Both the position numbers and the translations under genes were made by a program. This document shows positions 41,317 to 51,647 of a DNA stretch of 64,000 nucleotides, piece by piece (position 1 is the first letter of the stretch; each line of letters begins with the position of its first letter). The DNA comes from Roseibium denhamense (GTDB lineage Bacteria > Pseudomonadota > Alphaproteobacteria > Rhizobiales > Stappiaceae): contig NZ_SMLZ01000116.1 of assembly GCF_009711415.1 (NCBI RefSeq), positions 65,000-128,999 of the forward strand. Direction: 5' to 3'. Under the pieces are notes generated by a model. It searched no databases and was not told where the DNA came from. It was given only the letters and a program-made list of their open reading frames with translations.

Positions 41317-42072
41317 ATGAAGCATCTTATTATAATGTGGTTTGGCGTTGTCCTGCTGGTCTCGTCCGGCAAAAACGCTCTGTCGGAAACCTGGCGGATC
41401 GCGTCGCTGGTTTGGCCGCCCTATGCCGGACCGATGCTTGATGAAGACGGGATTGCCGTAGCTGTCTTGAGATCATCACTTGCCAGGATCAACGTCGAGT
41501 TGGAAATCGACTACATGGCTTGGCCCCGCGCCAAGGCTCTTACGGCCCAAAATGACTACCTTGCGTTCTTCCCGGCATGGCCGGAAGAAATTCTCGAAGG
41601 TTACATTTCATCGAAACCTGTCGAGATGTCCCAGATCGGGGTCGTCTTCACCGCTGGGCAGCCTGTTAGATGGAACAGTCTGCAAGAGGTTTTCGATAAA
41701 TACACGGTGGGATTCGTGTCCAACTATGTTTATCCGGAGGCGCTGCAAGCCGAGATTGACCAGCGTTTTGCAGGGGATGCCGGTGCGGATACGGAACGTG
41801 ATCTCGTGCGCATGCTTGCGGCCGGCCGTGTCGACGTGGCGATCACCGATCCGAATGTAATGCTTTTTCTGGCCGAGGAGATGGCTTTGGGCTCAATCCG
41901 CGCGCATTCCAAAGTCCTGTTTCGCAAGCCGCTGCTGGTCGCATTCAAAGACACCCCCGAAAACCGGGTTCGCCGGGACCAGTTGAACAAGGTTCTGCCA
42001 ACGGTGAACCTTCACCAGCTTGTTTGCTGCCGTTTCGTGCCGCAATCGGTGGAGATGCGGCCCGTCCAGTAA
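41317..42072 (+). CDS. periplasmic solute-binding protein, family 3-like
   Basis: The 251-residue protein starts at ATG 41317, with a signal peptide (IIMWFGVVLLVSSGKNALS-ET). WRIASLVWPPYAGP is the usual first strand of SBP family 3 (SLxWPPY), then ARINVELEIDYMAWPRAKAL and AAGRVDVAITDPNV. It lacks the arginine-ligand motif of true amino acid binders in clear form, so it may be a sensor-like binding protein. No transporter genes are nearby. It is convergent with hflX, with 12 nt between stops. Confidence 0.8.
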   Translation: MKHLIIMWFGVVLLVSSGKNALSETWRIASLVWPPYAGPMLDEDGIAVAVLRSSLARINVELEIDYMAWPRAKALTAQNDYLAFFPAWPEEILEGYISSKPVEMSQIGVVFTAGQPVRWNSLQEVFDKYTVGFVSNYVYPEALQAEIDQRFAGDAGADTERDLVRMLAAGRVDVAITDPNVMLFLAEEMALGSIRAHSKVLFRKPLLVAFKDTPENRVRRDQLNKVLPTVNLHQLVCCRFVPQSVEMRPVQ

Positions 42073-42084
42073 CCTCGAAGCCCG

Positions 42085-43503
42085 CTAGCTTTCGTCACCG
42101 GCGACAACAAAGCTTGAAAAAGTCTCGCGGAAAGGTCCCCGTTGCTTGTCGGATACGCGCACCTCGGCCGTGATGAACTCATCGCCATCCAAACGCTCAA
42201 GCACTTCCGAGATCTGGTAGAGCTTGGCAAGCAAGGCACCTTCGGAGACCGGCAGTTTGACCGACAGGATGTCGTCATGCTGTGCCATGAAGGCGTCGAC
42301 CCGGACTGACAATCTGTCGAGCCCCTCACCTGTCCAGGCCGATAGCGCGACAGGCCCGTCGCTAGAGGCTTCCGCGAGCAGTTTTTCGCGGTACGCCGGG
42401 TCGAGGCAATCAATTTTGTTCCACACTTCGATGACCGGTGCGCCGGAGACGGCGTCGACACCAAGGTCAATGAGGGTCTTCTTAACGTCTTCTGCCTGCG
42501 CGTCCGTATCCGGGTGGGAGATATCCCTCACGTGCAGGATCAAGTCTGCCTCAAGAACCTCTTCAAGCGTTGCCCGGAAGGCAGCCACAAGATGCGTCGG
42601 CAAATCCGAGATGAAACCGACCGTGTCCGACAGGATCACCTCACGGCCATGCGGAAGCGTGACCTTTCGCAAGGTTGGATCCAGGGTCGCGAACAAGAGG
42701 TCTTTGGCAAAGACATCGGACTCGGTTAGCCGGTTGAAGAGCGTAGATTTGCCTGCATTGGTATAGCCGACCAGAGCCACGACCGGCTGCGGGATCTTCT
42801 TGCGCTTCTTGCGATGAAGGTCGCGTGTCCGCCGGACATTTTCAAGCTGGCGCTGCAGGACCAGGATACGCTCTTGGATCTGGCGCCGGTCGGCCTCGAT
42901 CTGGGTCTCGCCCGGACCGCCCATGAAGCCTGCTCCGCCCCGCTGGCGCTCCAAGTGGGTCCAAGATCGCACCAGACGGCTTTTCTGCCAGCTCAAATGC
43001 GCCAGATCGACCTGAAGCCGGCCTTCCTTGGTCCGGGCTCGGTCGCCGAAAATTTCCAGGATCAGGCCGGTTCGGTCGATCACTTTCGTTTTCAACCGGC
43101 GCTCGAGATTCCTCTGCTGGACGGGCGTCAGCGGATGATCAATCACGACGAGGTCGAGATCTTCAGCTGCCACGAGCCCCGCAAACTCAGCAACCTTACC
43201 TTCGCCAAACAGGGTTGCCGGCTTCGGATTGTTGATGCGCACGATGCCGGATTGAACGATTGTAAGATTGATGGCAGCGCTGAGGCCAATCGCTTCTTCA
43301 AGCCTGGCTTCCGGGCTGCGATTGGAGTGGAGAGCGGTGCCGGACGCATCACTGCGTGTCTGAAGATCCGGCTCTATAATCATCGCGCGGAAAGGCTGGG
43401 GCAGACGGTCTACCCCCGCATCTTTTTGGCGCAAGGATTTCAGCCCCGGTTCCTCGGTTCCGTTTGATTTCGAAAAGTCGTCCGCGCGAGACTTCGGTTT
43501 CAA
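42085..43503 (-). CDS. hflX: ribosome-splitting GTPase HflX
   Basis: The start is taken as TTG 43503, directly after the hfq stop (TGATTG), giving 472 residues. The N-terminal HflX domain (ARLEEAIGLSAAI, then RTGLILEIFGDRARTKEGRLQV) leads to GGAGFMGGPGETQIEADRR. The G domain follows: GYTNAGKST (G1), DPTLRK, DTVGFI (G3) and NKID (G4). HflX splits stalled 70S ribosomes, especially after heat or antibiotic stress. The N-terminal 40 residues are poorly conserved, so a later start is possible. Confidence 0.92.
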   Translation of the reverse strand: MKPKSRADDFSKSNGTEEPGLKSLRQKDAGVDRLPQPFRAMIIEPDLQTRSDASGTALHSNRSPEARLEEAIGLSAAINLTIVQSGIVRINNPKPATLFGEGKVAEFAGLVAAEDLDLVVIDHPLTPVQQRNLERRLKTKVIDRTGLILEIFGDRARTKEGRLQVDLAHLSWQKSRLVRSWTHLERQRGGAGFMGGPGETQIEADRRQIQERILVLQRQLENVRRTRDLHRKKRKKIPQPVVALVGYTNAGKSTLFNRLTESDVFAKDLLFATLDPTLRKVTLPHGREVILSDTVGFISDLPTHLVAAFRATLEEVLEADLILHVRDISHPDTDAQAEDVKKTLIDLGVDAVSGAPVIEVWNKIDCLDPAYREKLLAEASSDGPVALSAWTGEGLDRLSVRVDAFMAQHDDILSVKLPVSEGALLAKLYQISEVLERLDGDEFITAEVRVSDKQRGPFRETFSSFVVAGDES

Positions 43504-43758
43504 TCAGTTTGCCTTTTCAGCGTTTTCCTCTGCCTGATCGAACAATTGTACAGGTCCGTTGGGCATAATTGTGGAAATGGCATGTTTGTAGACAAGCTGG
43601 GAATGCCCATCGCGGCGCAGCAGAACGCAAAAGTTATCGAACCACGTGACAACACCCTGCAATTTAACGCCATTGATCAAAAAAATTGTCAGGGGAGTTT
43701 TTTGTTTGCGAACGTGATTTAGGAACGTGTCTTGTAGGTTTTGTGCGCGCTCAGCCAT
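43504..43758 (-). CDS. hfq: RNA chaperone Hfq
   Basis: The 84-residue Sm-like protein is of typical alphaproteobacterial length. Sm1 motif: [20 protein letters not shown], with Gln8-type proximal-face residues. Sm2: the YKHAIS segment (KHAIS variant of YKHAI). It forms hexamers that pair small RNAs with messages. Its stop is adjacent to the hflX start, the common hfq-hflX operon. Confidence 0.96.
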   Translation of the reverse strand: MAERAQNLQDTFLNHVRKQKTPLTIFLINGVKLQGVVTWFDNFCVLLRRDGHSQLVYKHAISTIMPNGPVQLFDQAEENAEKAN

Positions 43759-43943
43759 CAGTCTTTTTATCCTGTTTGTTCCGGATGCGGCCGAGCATCC
43801 GGTCTATCCGCAGCTTATCGTCAACAGCCGATCAATCAACTGACTTTAACGTAACAACCGCATATTTTTTGCATTGCCCAATACAGGAAGCCTGTCTGCC
43901 CCAGTTTCCCTGTCCCAGCCCTAAACGGGCAGGCCCTTGCGAT

Positions 43944-44807
43944 TCATACCGCCTGAAGATCAGTAGCAGTATGAAACTGTTCACGCAATCGGGTTGCAAC
44001 CGAACCCGGGTGCCCATTTCCGATAATCCTGTCATCAATTCGGATAACAGGCATCGCGATTGTCGAAGCCGCCGTGACGAAAGCCTCTTTGGCTTCATAG
44101 GCCTCTTCAAGTGTGAATGGCCGCTCTTCGAACACGAGCCCTTCGCGCTCGATCAGGTCCAGAATCACTGTGCGTGTGATACCGCGCAAGATACCGTTTT
44201 CTGCGGGCCTGGTTACGAGAGCCCCAGCTTTTGTCACGATCCACGCGTTGGTCGATCCGCCTTCCGTCACGCAGCCATCTGCGTCCACATACCAGGCTTC
44301 TTTTCCGCCCTTTTCCTTAGCGGCTTGTTTTGCAAGCACATTCGGGAGAAGAGCAACCGTCTTGATATCGACCCTCGGCCACCGGTTTTCCGGATAACTG
44401 AAGACGGAAATTCCCTTTTCCGCTTGTGCGTTCGCAGCTTCCGGGCTTGACCGGCGCGCGGTGATCACGATGGACGGGGCAACGTCGTCTGCCGGAAAGA
44501 AATGATCCCGCTTGGCAACGCCGCGTGTGACCTGAATATAGACAATCCCGTCATGGACCTTGTTGCGGCGCACCACCTGCCTCAGCACGAATTCGACTGC
44601 CGACCGTGTCATCGGCCAGTCAATCTGAAGCTCGGTCAAAGAGCGGTCGAGCCGGTCCAGATGCCGCGGGACATCGACGATGTTGCCGTTCCAGACCTCA
44701 CAAACCTCGTAGACGCCATCAGCGAATTGATACCCGCGGTCCTCAATGTGCACAGCGGCATCGGTGTGGCGCACATATTGTCCGTTGACGTAGGCAATCC
44801 GGCTCAT
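43944..44807 (-). CDS. dat: D-amino acid aminotransferase (class IV)
   Basis: The 287-residue fold-type IV PLP enzyme starts at ATG 44807. It begins RIAYVNGQYVRHTDAAVHIEDRGYQFADGVYE. The Schiff-base Lys lies in VDIKTVALLPNVLAKQ, as in D-alanine transaminases (DIKxxNLL). TEGGSTNAWIV and GITRTVILDLIEREG are further family motifs. It exchanges amino groups between D-amino acids and keto acids, supplying D-Glu or D-Ala to the cell wall. It lies between trkA and hfq on the same strand. Confidence 0.88.
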   Translation of the reverse strand: MSRIAYVNGQYVRHTDAAVHIEDRGYQFADGVYEVCEVWNGNIVDVPRHLDRLDRSLTELQIDWPMTRSAVEFVLRQVVRRNKVHDGIVYIQVTRGVAKRDHFFPADDVAPSIVITARRSSPEAANAQAEKGISVFSYPENRWPRVDIKTVALLPNVLAKQAAKEKGGKEAWYVDADGCVTEGGSTNAWIVTKAGALVTRPAENGILRGITRTVILDLIEREGLVFEERPFTLEEAYEAKEAFVTAASTIAMPVIRIDDRIIGNGHPGSVATRLREQFHTATDLQAV

Positions 44808-44909
44808 CAAGTCCTCTTAAGCATGAACGGTTATAGAACCGACTGGTATTCCAGATAGTTCTGGCGCTTAAGACCATGAAAAGCAAGTGCGTATCGTGCG
44901 CAGCTTGCC

Positions 44910-46286
44910 TTAAAAAAAGTCAAGGCTGACCCGGAACATCTGTTCAACCTGGCGGACCCGGTTCGCAACTGCGAAGATGATGATGCGGTCCTGAGCCTGG
45001 ATTTGAAGGTCGCCATTGGGGGTCAGGACTTCACCGTTGCGGAACACCGCTCCGACCCGGATCCCCGATGGCAAGTCGATGACCCGAAGTGGTTTTCCAA
45101 CCAGCGGAGACGTATCGAGCGCTTCGGCCTCCACAATTTCTGCGGCACCGTTTTGCAAGGAATGAACACCGCGGATCCGTCCACGGCGCACATGCTGCAG
45201 GATGCGCGAGATTGTGACTGCCCGGGGGTTGATGAACGCATCAATGCCGAGCGCATTTGCAAAAGCGGGATAACTTGGATTGTTGAGGAGTGACAGCGAC
45301 CGCTTGCAGCCCAGTTCCTTTGCCATGACCGAAGACAGGATGTTGACTTCATCCTCATTGGTCAGGGCGATCATGGTGTCCGTATCTGCGGCATCGGCCT
45401 CGTTCAGAATGGTCTGATCGAGCGCACTGCCATGAAGGATGACCGAGCGTTTGAGCTGATCGGCAACTGACATTGCGCGCTCGCGGGAGCTTTCGATCAA
45501 CTTTATCTTCGTGCCGGACTGGCGCTGTTCCAGGGCTTGGGCAACATAGAGACCGATATTGCCGCCGCCTGCGATAATAACACGCGCCGCTTCAGGCTCC
45601 TCATGGCCGAAGATGCTCAAGGTCCGGCGGACCTGGTCCCGGCGCGCAACCACATAGGCAAGGTCACCGACCATGATGGAGTCGCTGCTCTTGGGCACAA
45701 AAAGGTGATTGTTCCGGTAAAGGCCGACGACGACGGCTCCCAGGTCCGGGAACAATTCGGTCAGCTGGCGCAACGGTGTGTCGATGACGGGACAGTCTTC
45801 CTCGCACATGATACCGACCACGACCACATTGTCGTCGGCAAACCGCACGGTCTCGACGGCTCCAGGCAGTGCAAGGCGCCTCAGGACCATCTCGCCCACT
45901 TCGATTTCCGGAGAGATGATTACGTCAATCGGCAGATTTTCGCGGGAAAACAGATTGCGCCAGCGGCCTTGAAGATAGGACTGCGCGCGGATACGGGCGA
46001 CCTTGGTCGGAACATTGAAGACGGAGTGGGCGACCTGGCAGGCCACCATGTTCACTTCGTCATAAAGAGTGACCGCGACAATCATGTCCGCTTCTTCGGC
46101 GCCGGCTTGCGCCAGCACGTCGGGATGGGCGCCATGGCCGACAAATCCCCGGACATCCAGCTGGTCGCCAATGGCCGTGATCAGTTGCGGAGATGAGTCG
46201 ATCACCGAGACATCATTTTGCTCTGCTGCAAGCCGTTCGGCGATGCCGTACCCGACCTGCCCTGCTCCGCATATGACGATTTTCAT
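44910..46286 (-). CDS. trkA: Trk potassium uptake regulatory subunit TrkA
   Basis: The 458-residue cytoplasmic protein has two RCK modules: MKIVICGAGQVGYGIAERLA with the NAD-binding GxGxxG, then a second Rossmann fold (VIIAGGGNIGLYVAQAL). Each is followed by a TrkA_C domain (EVGEMVLRRLALPGAVETV and EIVEAEALDTSPLVGKPL). It gates the TrkH/TrkG potassium channel, which is not in the window. Location next to ntrX is standard in alphaproteobacteria. Confidence 0.94.
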   Translation of the reverse strand: MKIVICGAGQVGYGIAERLAAEQNDVSVIDSSPQLITAIGDQLDVRGFVGHGAHPDVLAQAGAEEADMIVAVTLYDEVNMVACQVAHSVFNVPTKVARIRAQSYLQGRWRNLFSRENLPIDVIISPEIEVGEMVLRRLALPGAVETVRFADDNVVVVGIMCEEDCPVIDTPLRQLTELFPDLGAVVVGLYRNNHLFVPKSSDSIMVGDLAYVVARRDQVRRTLSIFGHEEPEAARVIIAGGGNIGLYVAQALEQRQSGTKIKLIESSRERAMSVADQLKRSVILHGSALDQTILNEADAADTDTMIALTNEDEVNILSSVMAKELGCKRSLSLLNNPSYPAFANALGIDAFINPRAVTISRILQHVRRGRIRGVHSLQNGAAEIVEAEALDTSPLVGKPLRVIDLPSGIRVGAVFRNGEVLTPNGDLQIQAQDRIIIFAVANRVRQVEQMFRVSLDFF

Positions 46287-46332
46287 CGGATATCCCTTTT
46301 ATGGCTATCGCGCCGGACAGTGACGCCGCACC

Positions 46333-47700
46333 TTACGTCATACCGAGTGTCTTGAGTTTGCGATGGAGCGCTGACCGTTCCATACCGACAAACTCCGCCG
46401 TCCGCGAGATGTTTCCATCAAAGCGTTTGATTTGAGCCTGGAGATACTCCCGCTCGAACACTTCGCGGGCTTCGCGCAAGGGCACGGACATCAGATGCTC
46501 GCCTGCGCCGGACGATGGTAGGCTGGGCAGTGTTTCTCCGATTTCCGAAGGCAGAAGATCCGCCGTAATCGTGCTGTCCGGATCTCCGCGGCTCAAGATC
46601 ATCAAACGCTCAACGTTGTTGCGCAGCTGACGGACGTTGCCGGGCCAGTCATGGGTCTGCAGAACGGCCATGGCATCGTCCCCGATTGGTCTCAACGGTA
46701 TGCCCGAGGCCGTCGATATCTGCTCCATGAAATGATGGACGAGAACCGGAATATCCTCGCGGCGCTCCGCAAGGCCCGGGACGCGCAGAGGCACCACACT
46801 CAAACGGTGGTAGAGATCCTGGCGGAACAGGCCGGAGGCAATATGTTCTTCAAGGTTTTTGGACGTGGATGACAAGATCCGGATATCCACCTGAACCTTC
46901 TGCGTGCCGCCCACCCTCGCGAAACTCTGATCCACGAGAACCCGGAGGATTTTCCCCTGGGTTTCGGCAGGCATATCAGCCACTTCGTCAAGGTAGAGCG
47001 TGCCGCCATGGGCTTCTTCCAAAGCCCCAATCTTTTTCAAACTACCGTTCTCAGCCTCGATCCCGAAGAGTTCCTCTTCCATGCGCGACGGAGTGATCGT
47101 GGCCGAGTTCAGGACAACGAACGGACTTTTGGCCCGTGGCGAGAGCTCGTGGATCATCCGCGCAGCGCGCTCCTTGCCGGCACCCGATGGGCCAACAATC
47201 AGGATCCGGCTGTTGGTGCCCGCGATTTTCTGGATGGTCTGACGCAGTCCATGAGTGGCGGAAGATTCGCCAATGATCCCGCTTGTCTCGCCGCTGCGTT
47301 GTTTCAGATCGCGGATCTCACGCTTCAGGCTCGACGCTTCGAGGGCCCGCTCAACAATATGGATCAGCCGGTCGGCTTTGAATGGTTTTTCGATATAGTC
47401 GTAGGCCCCGCGCTTGATGGCAGAAACGGCTGTCTCGATGTTGCCATGACCGGAGATGATCACGACCGGCAAATGCGGGTCCGTTTCCTTCAGGACATCG
47501 AGAAGCGCCAGACCGTCCAGCCGGCTCCCTTGCAGCCAGATATCCAGGATTACGAGGGACGGCTTGCGTTCCTTGACGGCTGCCAGGGCACTGTCGGAGT
47601 CCCGGGCGGTACGAGTTCCATACCCGTCGTCATCCAGGATTCCCGCAATCATCTCCCGGATATCGGTTTCATCATCAACTACGAGAATATCATGCGCCAT
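46333..47700 (-). CDS. ntrX: response regulator NtrX
   Basis: The 455-residue regulator has a receiver domain (DILVVDDETDIREM; phospho-acceptor Asp in LVILDIWLQGS; Lys in YIEKPF), an AAA+ domain (GPSGAGKERAARMIHELSP, Walker B GGTLYLDEVAD) and a C-terminal Fis-type HTH (ISRTAEFVGMERSALHRKLKTLG). The sigma54-contact loop GAFTGA is absent; the segment reads FGIEAENGSLKKIGALEEA. So, as known for alphaproteobacterial NtrX, it probably acts on sigma70 promoters. Start ATG 47700 overlaps the ntrY end by 11 nt. Confidence 0.94.
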   Translation of the reverse strand: MAHDILVVDDETDIREMIAGILDDDGYGTRTARDSDSALAAVKERKPSLVILDIWLQGSRLDGLALLDVLKETDPHLPVVIISGHGNIETAVSAIKRGAYDYIEKPFKADRLIHIVERALEASSLKREIRDLKQRSGETSGIIGESSATHGLRQTIQKIAGTNSRILIVGPSGAGKERAARMIHELSPRAKSPFVVLNSATITPSRMEEELFGIEAENGSLKKIGALEEAHGGTLYLDEVADMPAETQGKILRVLVDQSFARVGGTQKVQVDIRILSSTSKNLEEHIASGLFRQDLYHRLSVVPLRVPGLAERREDIPVLVHHFMEQISTASGIPLRPIGDDAMAVLQTHDWPGNVRQLRNNVERLMILSRGDPDSTITADLLPSEIGETLPSLPSSGAGEHLMSVPLREAREVFEREYLQAQIKRFDGNISRTAEFVGMERSALHRKLKTLGMT

Positions 47701-49966
47701 GGGCTGTTACTGCTTGGTCCTGTGTGGTGTGGGGTTCTGTCTGACCGGCGTCGCTTTCTGCGTGGACCGCCAGGGTCAGGCGGACGAGTGTGCCGGTGCC
47801 GCCGGTCGCGGTTTCCGGTGCGTCGAGAAGGTCGATGCCGCCGCCATGATCTTCCAGGATCTTGCGGACGATGGCGAGGCCAAGGCCGGTCCCCTTTTCA
47901 CGTGTGGTCATGTAGGGTTCCAGAAGGCGTGTCCGGTTCTCTTCCGGCAAACCAATGCCGTTGTCGATCACATCGATGATGATGCGCTCCGGCATATCTT
48001 CCGGTTCTCTCCGGATTTCTACCCGTACCGTTCCGGGAGGCAAATCCTCGCCTTCGCGCGCGGTGACGGCTTCCGAAGCATTTTTAATGACGTTGGTCAA
48101 AGCCTGTCCCAGAAGGCGGGCATCAAATGTCGCCATCACCGGCGCGTCGGGCAGCGCCGCCTTCACGCTGATATCGGGATTTGCGACCGATTGCATGAAC
48201 GCGGCATCTCGGATCGTTTCGCGCAGATCCGCTTCGCGTTTGGCCGGCTTGCGCATCCGCGCGAAAGACGAGAACTCATCGACCATCTGACCAATGTCTC
48301 CAACCTGGCGCACAATCGTATCAATGCACTGGTCGAATACTTCCCGGTCTTCTTCAATCCGTTTGCCATAGCGCCGGCGGATCCGTTCTGCGGACAACTG
48401 GATCGGTGTCAGCGGGTTCTTGATTTCATGGGCAATGCGGCGTGCCACATCCGCCCATGCGGAGTTCCGCTGCGCGGACACAAGGTCGGTAATGTCGTCG
48501 AGCGTGATGACATACCCATGCTCGCGGCGCGATGACTGTTCCGACGTGGCGCGAACGCTCATGGTGCGCGTGCGACCGCCGCGCATGATCTCGATCTGTG
48601 TTTCAGGCAGCCTGTCGGCTGTAAGCTCCACCAGATTGGAAATGTACTCCTCAAGCTCTGGAACGACTTCTGAGAGCGGTTTGTTGAGGACTTGAATCTC
48701 CTGGACCTGAAGGAGGACCTGAGCCGACCGGTTGACCAGCATAATCGAAGCTTCATCATCAATGCCGATCACACCGGTGGAAACACCGGACAGAACGGCT
48801 TCATTGAAACGGCGGCGGCGGTCGATTTGTTCGTTCGCGGCCAGCAATGCGTCGCGTTGCCCAAGCAGCTGACCGGTCATCTTGTTGAAGGTTGACCCCA
48901 GATTGGCAAGATCACCGCCGGATTTTTCCGTCTGAACCTTGACGGCGAGATTGCCCTTTGAAACCTCGTCGGCGGCTGAAATGAGGGTCCGGATCGGGGA
49001 CACAAGCCGATTTGCAAACCCAAACCCGATCCAGATTGCCGACAGGATCAAGATGAGGGCCACCCCAAGATAAACGAGTGCAAACGCGACCTGAACGCCG
49101 AAGCGGCTGTTTTCCATCTGCTGATATTCAGAGGCACCGGTTTCGGCCAGTCGCAGATGGTCGATCACCCGCGGATCGATTGGTTTGACGGCATAAAGAT
49201 AGAAATTTTCATAGGCTGACAGCTTCATGATGCCGCCAACAATGTTGGAGCTGCCCGGCGCGATCAGGATCGGGTCTCCTGATCTGGCTTTGAAGAAGCT
49301 GTCGGCCGGCGGCATTGGGACATCGATGTTGGGATCAAGTACCACGCGTGTGACAACTTCTCCCTGCTCGTTCAAAAGAAAGGCCGCGAGGATCCCGCGC
49401 AAAGACACCTGAGTGGCGAAAAACTGGTCAAAGCGTGTGGGTTCGAAGTCGTAGACGGTCTTGGCCCGGTCGAGGTCGTTCTTCATGGCCAGAAGATCGC
49501 CGCGCAGCACCCGGGCATGCTCTTGGAGATAGGCCTGTGCGACGGTAAGGGCATTGTCGATGATCTGCCGCGTCCGGTCTTCAAACCAGCGGTCAAGGCC
49601 GCGGTCGAGCGTCACGGCTGCAAGAATTGCCATCAAAACCGCTGGAACAGCAGCGATCACGCTGAACAACGCCACCACACGAACATGGAGACGGGCAGCC
49701 GCCCTGCCCCGCCGCCGTGCCTGCCACAGTTTCAGGATTTCAAAGACGATCGACCCGAGAAGAATCGCGGCCAGCACGCCATTCATCGTCATGGCGGCGA
49801 AAATGACATCCCGGGTCGGCGCAATGGGCGTGAAGCCCATCAAAATGGCAAACGTGACGCCGATCGACATCAGCGCGACCGTCATGATTGCGAGGCCGAG
49901 GCGCCGCCATCTCTTGCCGGCGGCACTCGATTGAGCGACCGTGTTCTGTACCGCTTCGACTATCAT
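47690..49966 (-). CDS. ntrY: sensor histidine kinase NtrY
   Basis: The 758-residue membrane kinase has three membrane segments near the N-terminus (LGLAIMTVALMSIGVTFAIL, IFAAMTMNGVLAAILLGSIV, VVALFSVIAAVPAVLMAILA), a periplasmic domain, a fourth segment (FALVYLGVALILILSAIWIG), HAMP, PAS (FNEAVLSGVSTGVIGID), the phospho-His in [20 protein letters not shown] and an ATPase domain (NVIKNASEA, DNGIGL, GTGLGLAIVRKI). It pairs with NtrX in control of nitrogen, redox and envelope functions. Confidence 0.94.
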   Translation of the reverse strand: MIVEAVQNTVAQSSAAGKRWRRLGLAIMTVALMSIGVTFAILMGFTPIAPTRDVIFAAMTMNGVLAAILLGSIVFEILKLWQARRRGRAAARLHVRVVALFSVIAAVPAVLMAILAAVTLDRGLDRWFEDRTRQIIDNALTVAQAYLQEHARVLRGDLLAMKNDLDRAKTVYDFEPTRFDQFFATQVSLRGILAAFLLNEQGEVVTRVVLDPNIDVPMPPADSFFKARSGDPILIAPGSSNIVGGIMKLSAYENFYLYAVKPIDPRVIDHLRLAETGASEYQQMENSRFGVQVAFALVYLGVALILILSAIWIGFGFANRLVSPIRTLISAADEVSKGNLAVKVQTEKSGGDLANLGSTFNKMTGQLLGQRDALLAANEQIDRRRRFNEAVLSGVSTGVIGIDDEASIMLVNRSAQVLLQVQEIQVLNKPLSEVVPELEEYISNLVELTADRLPETQIEIMRGGRTRTMSVRATSEQSSRREHGYVITLDDITDLVSAQRNSAWADVARRIAHEIKNPLTPIQLSAERIRRRYGKRIEEDREVFDQCIDTIVRQVGDIGQMVDEFSSFARMRKPAKREADLRETIRDAAFMQSVANPDISVKAALPDAPVMATFDARLLGQALTNVIKNASEAVTAREGEDLPPGTVRVEIRREPEDMPERIIIDVIDNGIGLPEENRTRLLEPYMTTREKGTGLGLAIVRKILEDHGGGIDLLDAPETATGGTGTLVRLTLAVHAESDAGQTEPHTTQDQAVTAHGA

Positions 49967-50138
49967 CCTGTTCCTGAACGCAAATGATTGATGCCTGGCA
50001 GATCGAACAGGCGAATTGCGGCAAAGTTATCACACAATGTTGCGAAATTGCGACAGCCTGGTCAGGGCACTCAAAAAATGTGGTGGATTACGTATGGGTT
50101 ACGCATGGGGCTGCGTGGTTGGCAGACGTGTGTTTGAA

Positions 50139-50157
50139 ACGGGCGTTTGCCGCCCGT
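50139..50157 (-). terminator. terminator hairpin after ntrC
   Basis: ACGGGCG-TTTGC-CGCCCGT is a perfect 7-bp stem with a 5-nt loop in the 227-nt gap between ntrC and ntrY. On the minus strand it is followed by TTTC, so it probably ends or weakens ntrC transcripts before ntrY. Confidence 0.6.
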
Positions 50158-50193
50158 CTAAAAGCAGTTGTTCTCTCGAAAAGCAGCTGTTTT

Positions 50194-51633
50194 TCAGCGC
50201 GTTGATCGCATGACCTGAATATCAAGATCCCTGATTTTCTTGCGCAAAGTATTCCGGTTCACCCCAAGTAACTCGGCAGCTTTGATCTGGTTGCCCCGGG
50301 TCGCGGCCAGGGCGGTGCTGATTAGCGGATACTCAACCTCGCGCAAAATCCGGTGATAGAGCCCGGGCGGCGGCAGTGCATCTCCAAATGTTTCGAAGTA
50401 GCCAGCGAGATACTTTTCAACCGAAGCGGAAAGATTGACCGTCTCCGGAGCCTCATCGCCAACGGTCTCCGCGGTTGGCTGGCTGAGCTCATGTTCGAGC
50501 AGCGCCTCGCCGATAACATCCTGCGGATAGAGCGCAGCCAGCCGCCGGACAAGGTTTTCCAGCTCCCGCACGTTGCCCGGCCAACGGTACCGGCGCAGCA
50601 TGTTGAGGGCGGCCTGATCGACCTGCTTTGCGGGAAGCCCCTCCTTTTCTGCCAGCGAAAAGAAGTGGCGGACAAGATCAGGAATATCCTCGACACGCTC
50701 ACGCAGCGGTGGAAGCCGGATCGGCACAACGTTCAGGCGGAAGTAAAGATCCTCGCGGAAAAGGCCCTGGTTGATCAGGTGCCGTAGATCCTTGTTGGTG
50801 GCGGCAACAATCCGGACATCGGTCTTGATTGGTGTCCGGCCGCCGACCGTTGTGTACTCACCCTGCTGAAGAACACGCAGCAAGCGCGTTTGCGCCTCCA
50901 TGGGCATGTCGCCAATTTCGTCTAGGAACAGCGTTCCGCCATCTGCTTGTTCGAAACGGCCGGAGCTTCGATGCTGTGCCCCGGTAAAGGCCCCTTTTTC
51001 GTGGCCAAAAAGTTCGGCCTCGATCAGGTCGCGCGGGATCGCTGCCATATTGATTGCGACGAACGGCCCGTTGCGCCGTTTTCCGTAATCGTGAAGGGCC
51101 TTGGCGACCAGCTCCTTGCCGGTTCCAGACTCCCCGTTGATCATGACCGTCAGGTCCGTCTGCATCAGCCGGGCCAGAACACGGTAGATTTCCTGCATTG
51201 CCGGTGACCGGCCGACCAGCGGCATGCCCTCGCCCGCATCGTCGATGTCGACTGCGGGTTTGCGCTTCGGCTCTTCAAGAGCGCGTTGAACTATTCCCGT
51301 TAATTCTTTGAGATCAAATGGCTTTGGAAGATATTCGTAAGCCCCTTTTTCCGATGCCTTGATTGCTGTCATGAAGGTGTTTTGAGCACTCATCACCAGA
51401 ACAGGCAGCTCCGGGCGCATCTTCTTGATCCGCGGCAGCACATCGAAAATGTTCTCGTCCGGCATCACGACATCGGTGATCACGAGGTCGCCGTCTCCGG
51501 AGGAGACCCAACGCCAGAGCGTTGATGCATTCGACGTCAGCCGGACGGAATACCCGGCTCGCGACAGGGCCTGGTTTAGAACCGTGCGGATCGCGGCGTC
51601 ATCGTCTGCAACAAGAATGGTGCCAGTCGGCAT
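50194..51633 (-). CDS. ntrC: nitrogen regulation response regulator NtrC
   Basis: The 479-residue enhancer-binding protein has a receiver ([17 protein letters not shown]; Asp in [11 protein letters not shown]), a full sigma54 AAA+ domain ([35 protein letters not shown] with intact [19 protein letters not shown]) and a C-terminal Fis-type HTH ([20 protein letters not shown]). Phosphorylated by NtrB, it activates nitrogen-scavenging promoters with RpoN. It is 14 nt after ntrB. Confidence 0.95.
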   Translation of the reverse strand: MPTGTILVADDDAAIRTVLNQALSRAGYSVRLTSNASTLWRWVSSGDGDLVITDVVMPDENIFDVLPRIKKMRPELPVLVMSAQNTFMTAIKASEKGAYEYLPKPFDLKELTGIVQRALEEPKRKPAVDIDDAGEGMPLVGRSPAMQEIYRVLARLMQTDLTVMINGESGTGKELVAKALHDYGKRRNGPFVAINMAAIPRDLIEAELFGHEKGAFTGAQHRSSGRFEQADGGTLFLDEIGDMPMEAQTRLLRVLQQGEYTTVGGRTPIKTDVRIVAATNKDLRHLINQGLFREDLYFRLNVVPIRLPPLRERVEDIPDLVRHFFSLAEKEGLPAKQVDQAALNMLRRYRWPGNVRELENLVRRLAALYPQDVIGEALLEHELSQPTAETVGDEAPETVNLSASVEKYLAGYFETFGDALPPPGLYHRILREVEYPLISTALAATRGNQIKAAELLGVNRNTLRKKIRDLDIQVMRSTR

Positions 51634-51647
51634 AGTCGGTTCTTTCC

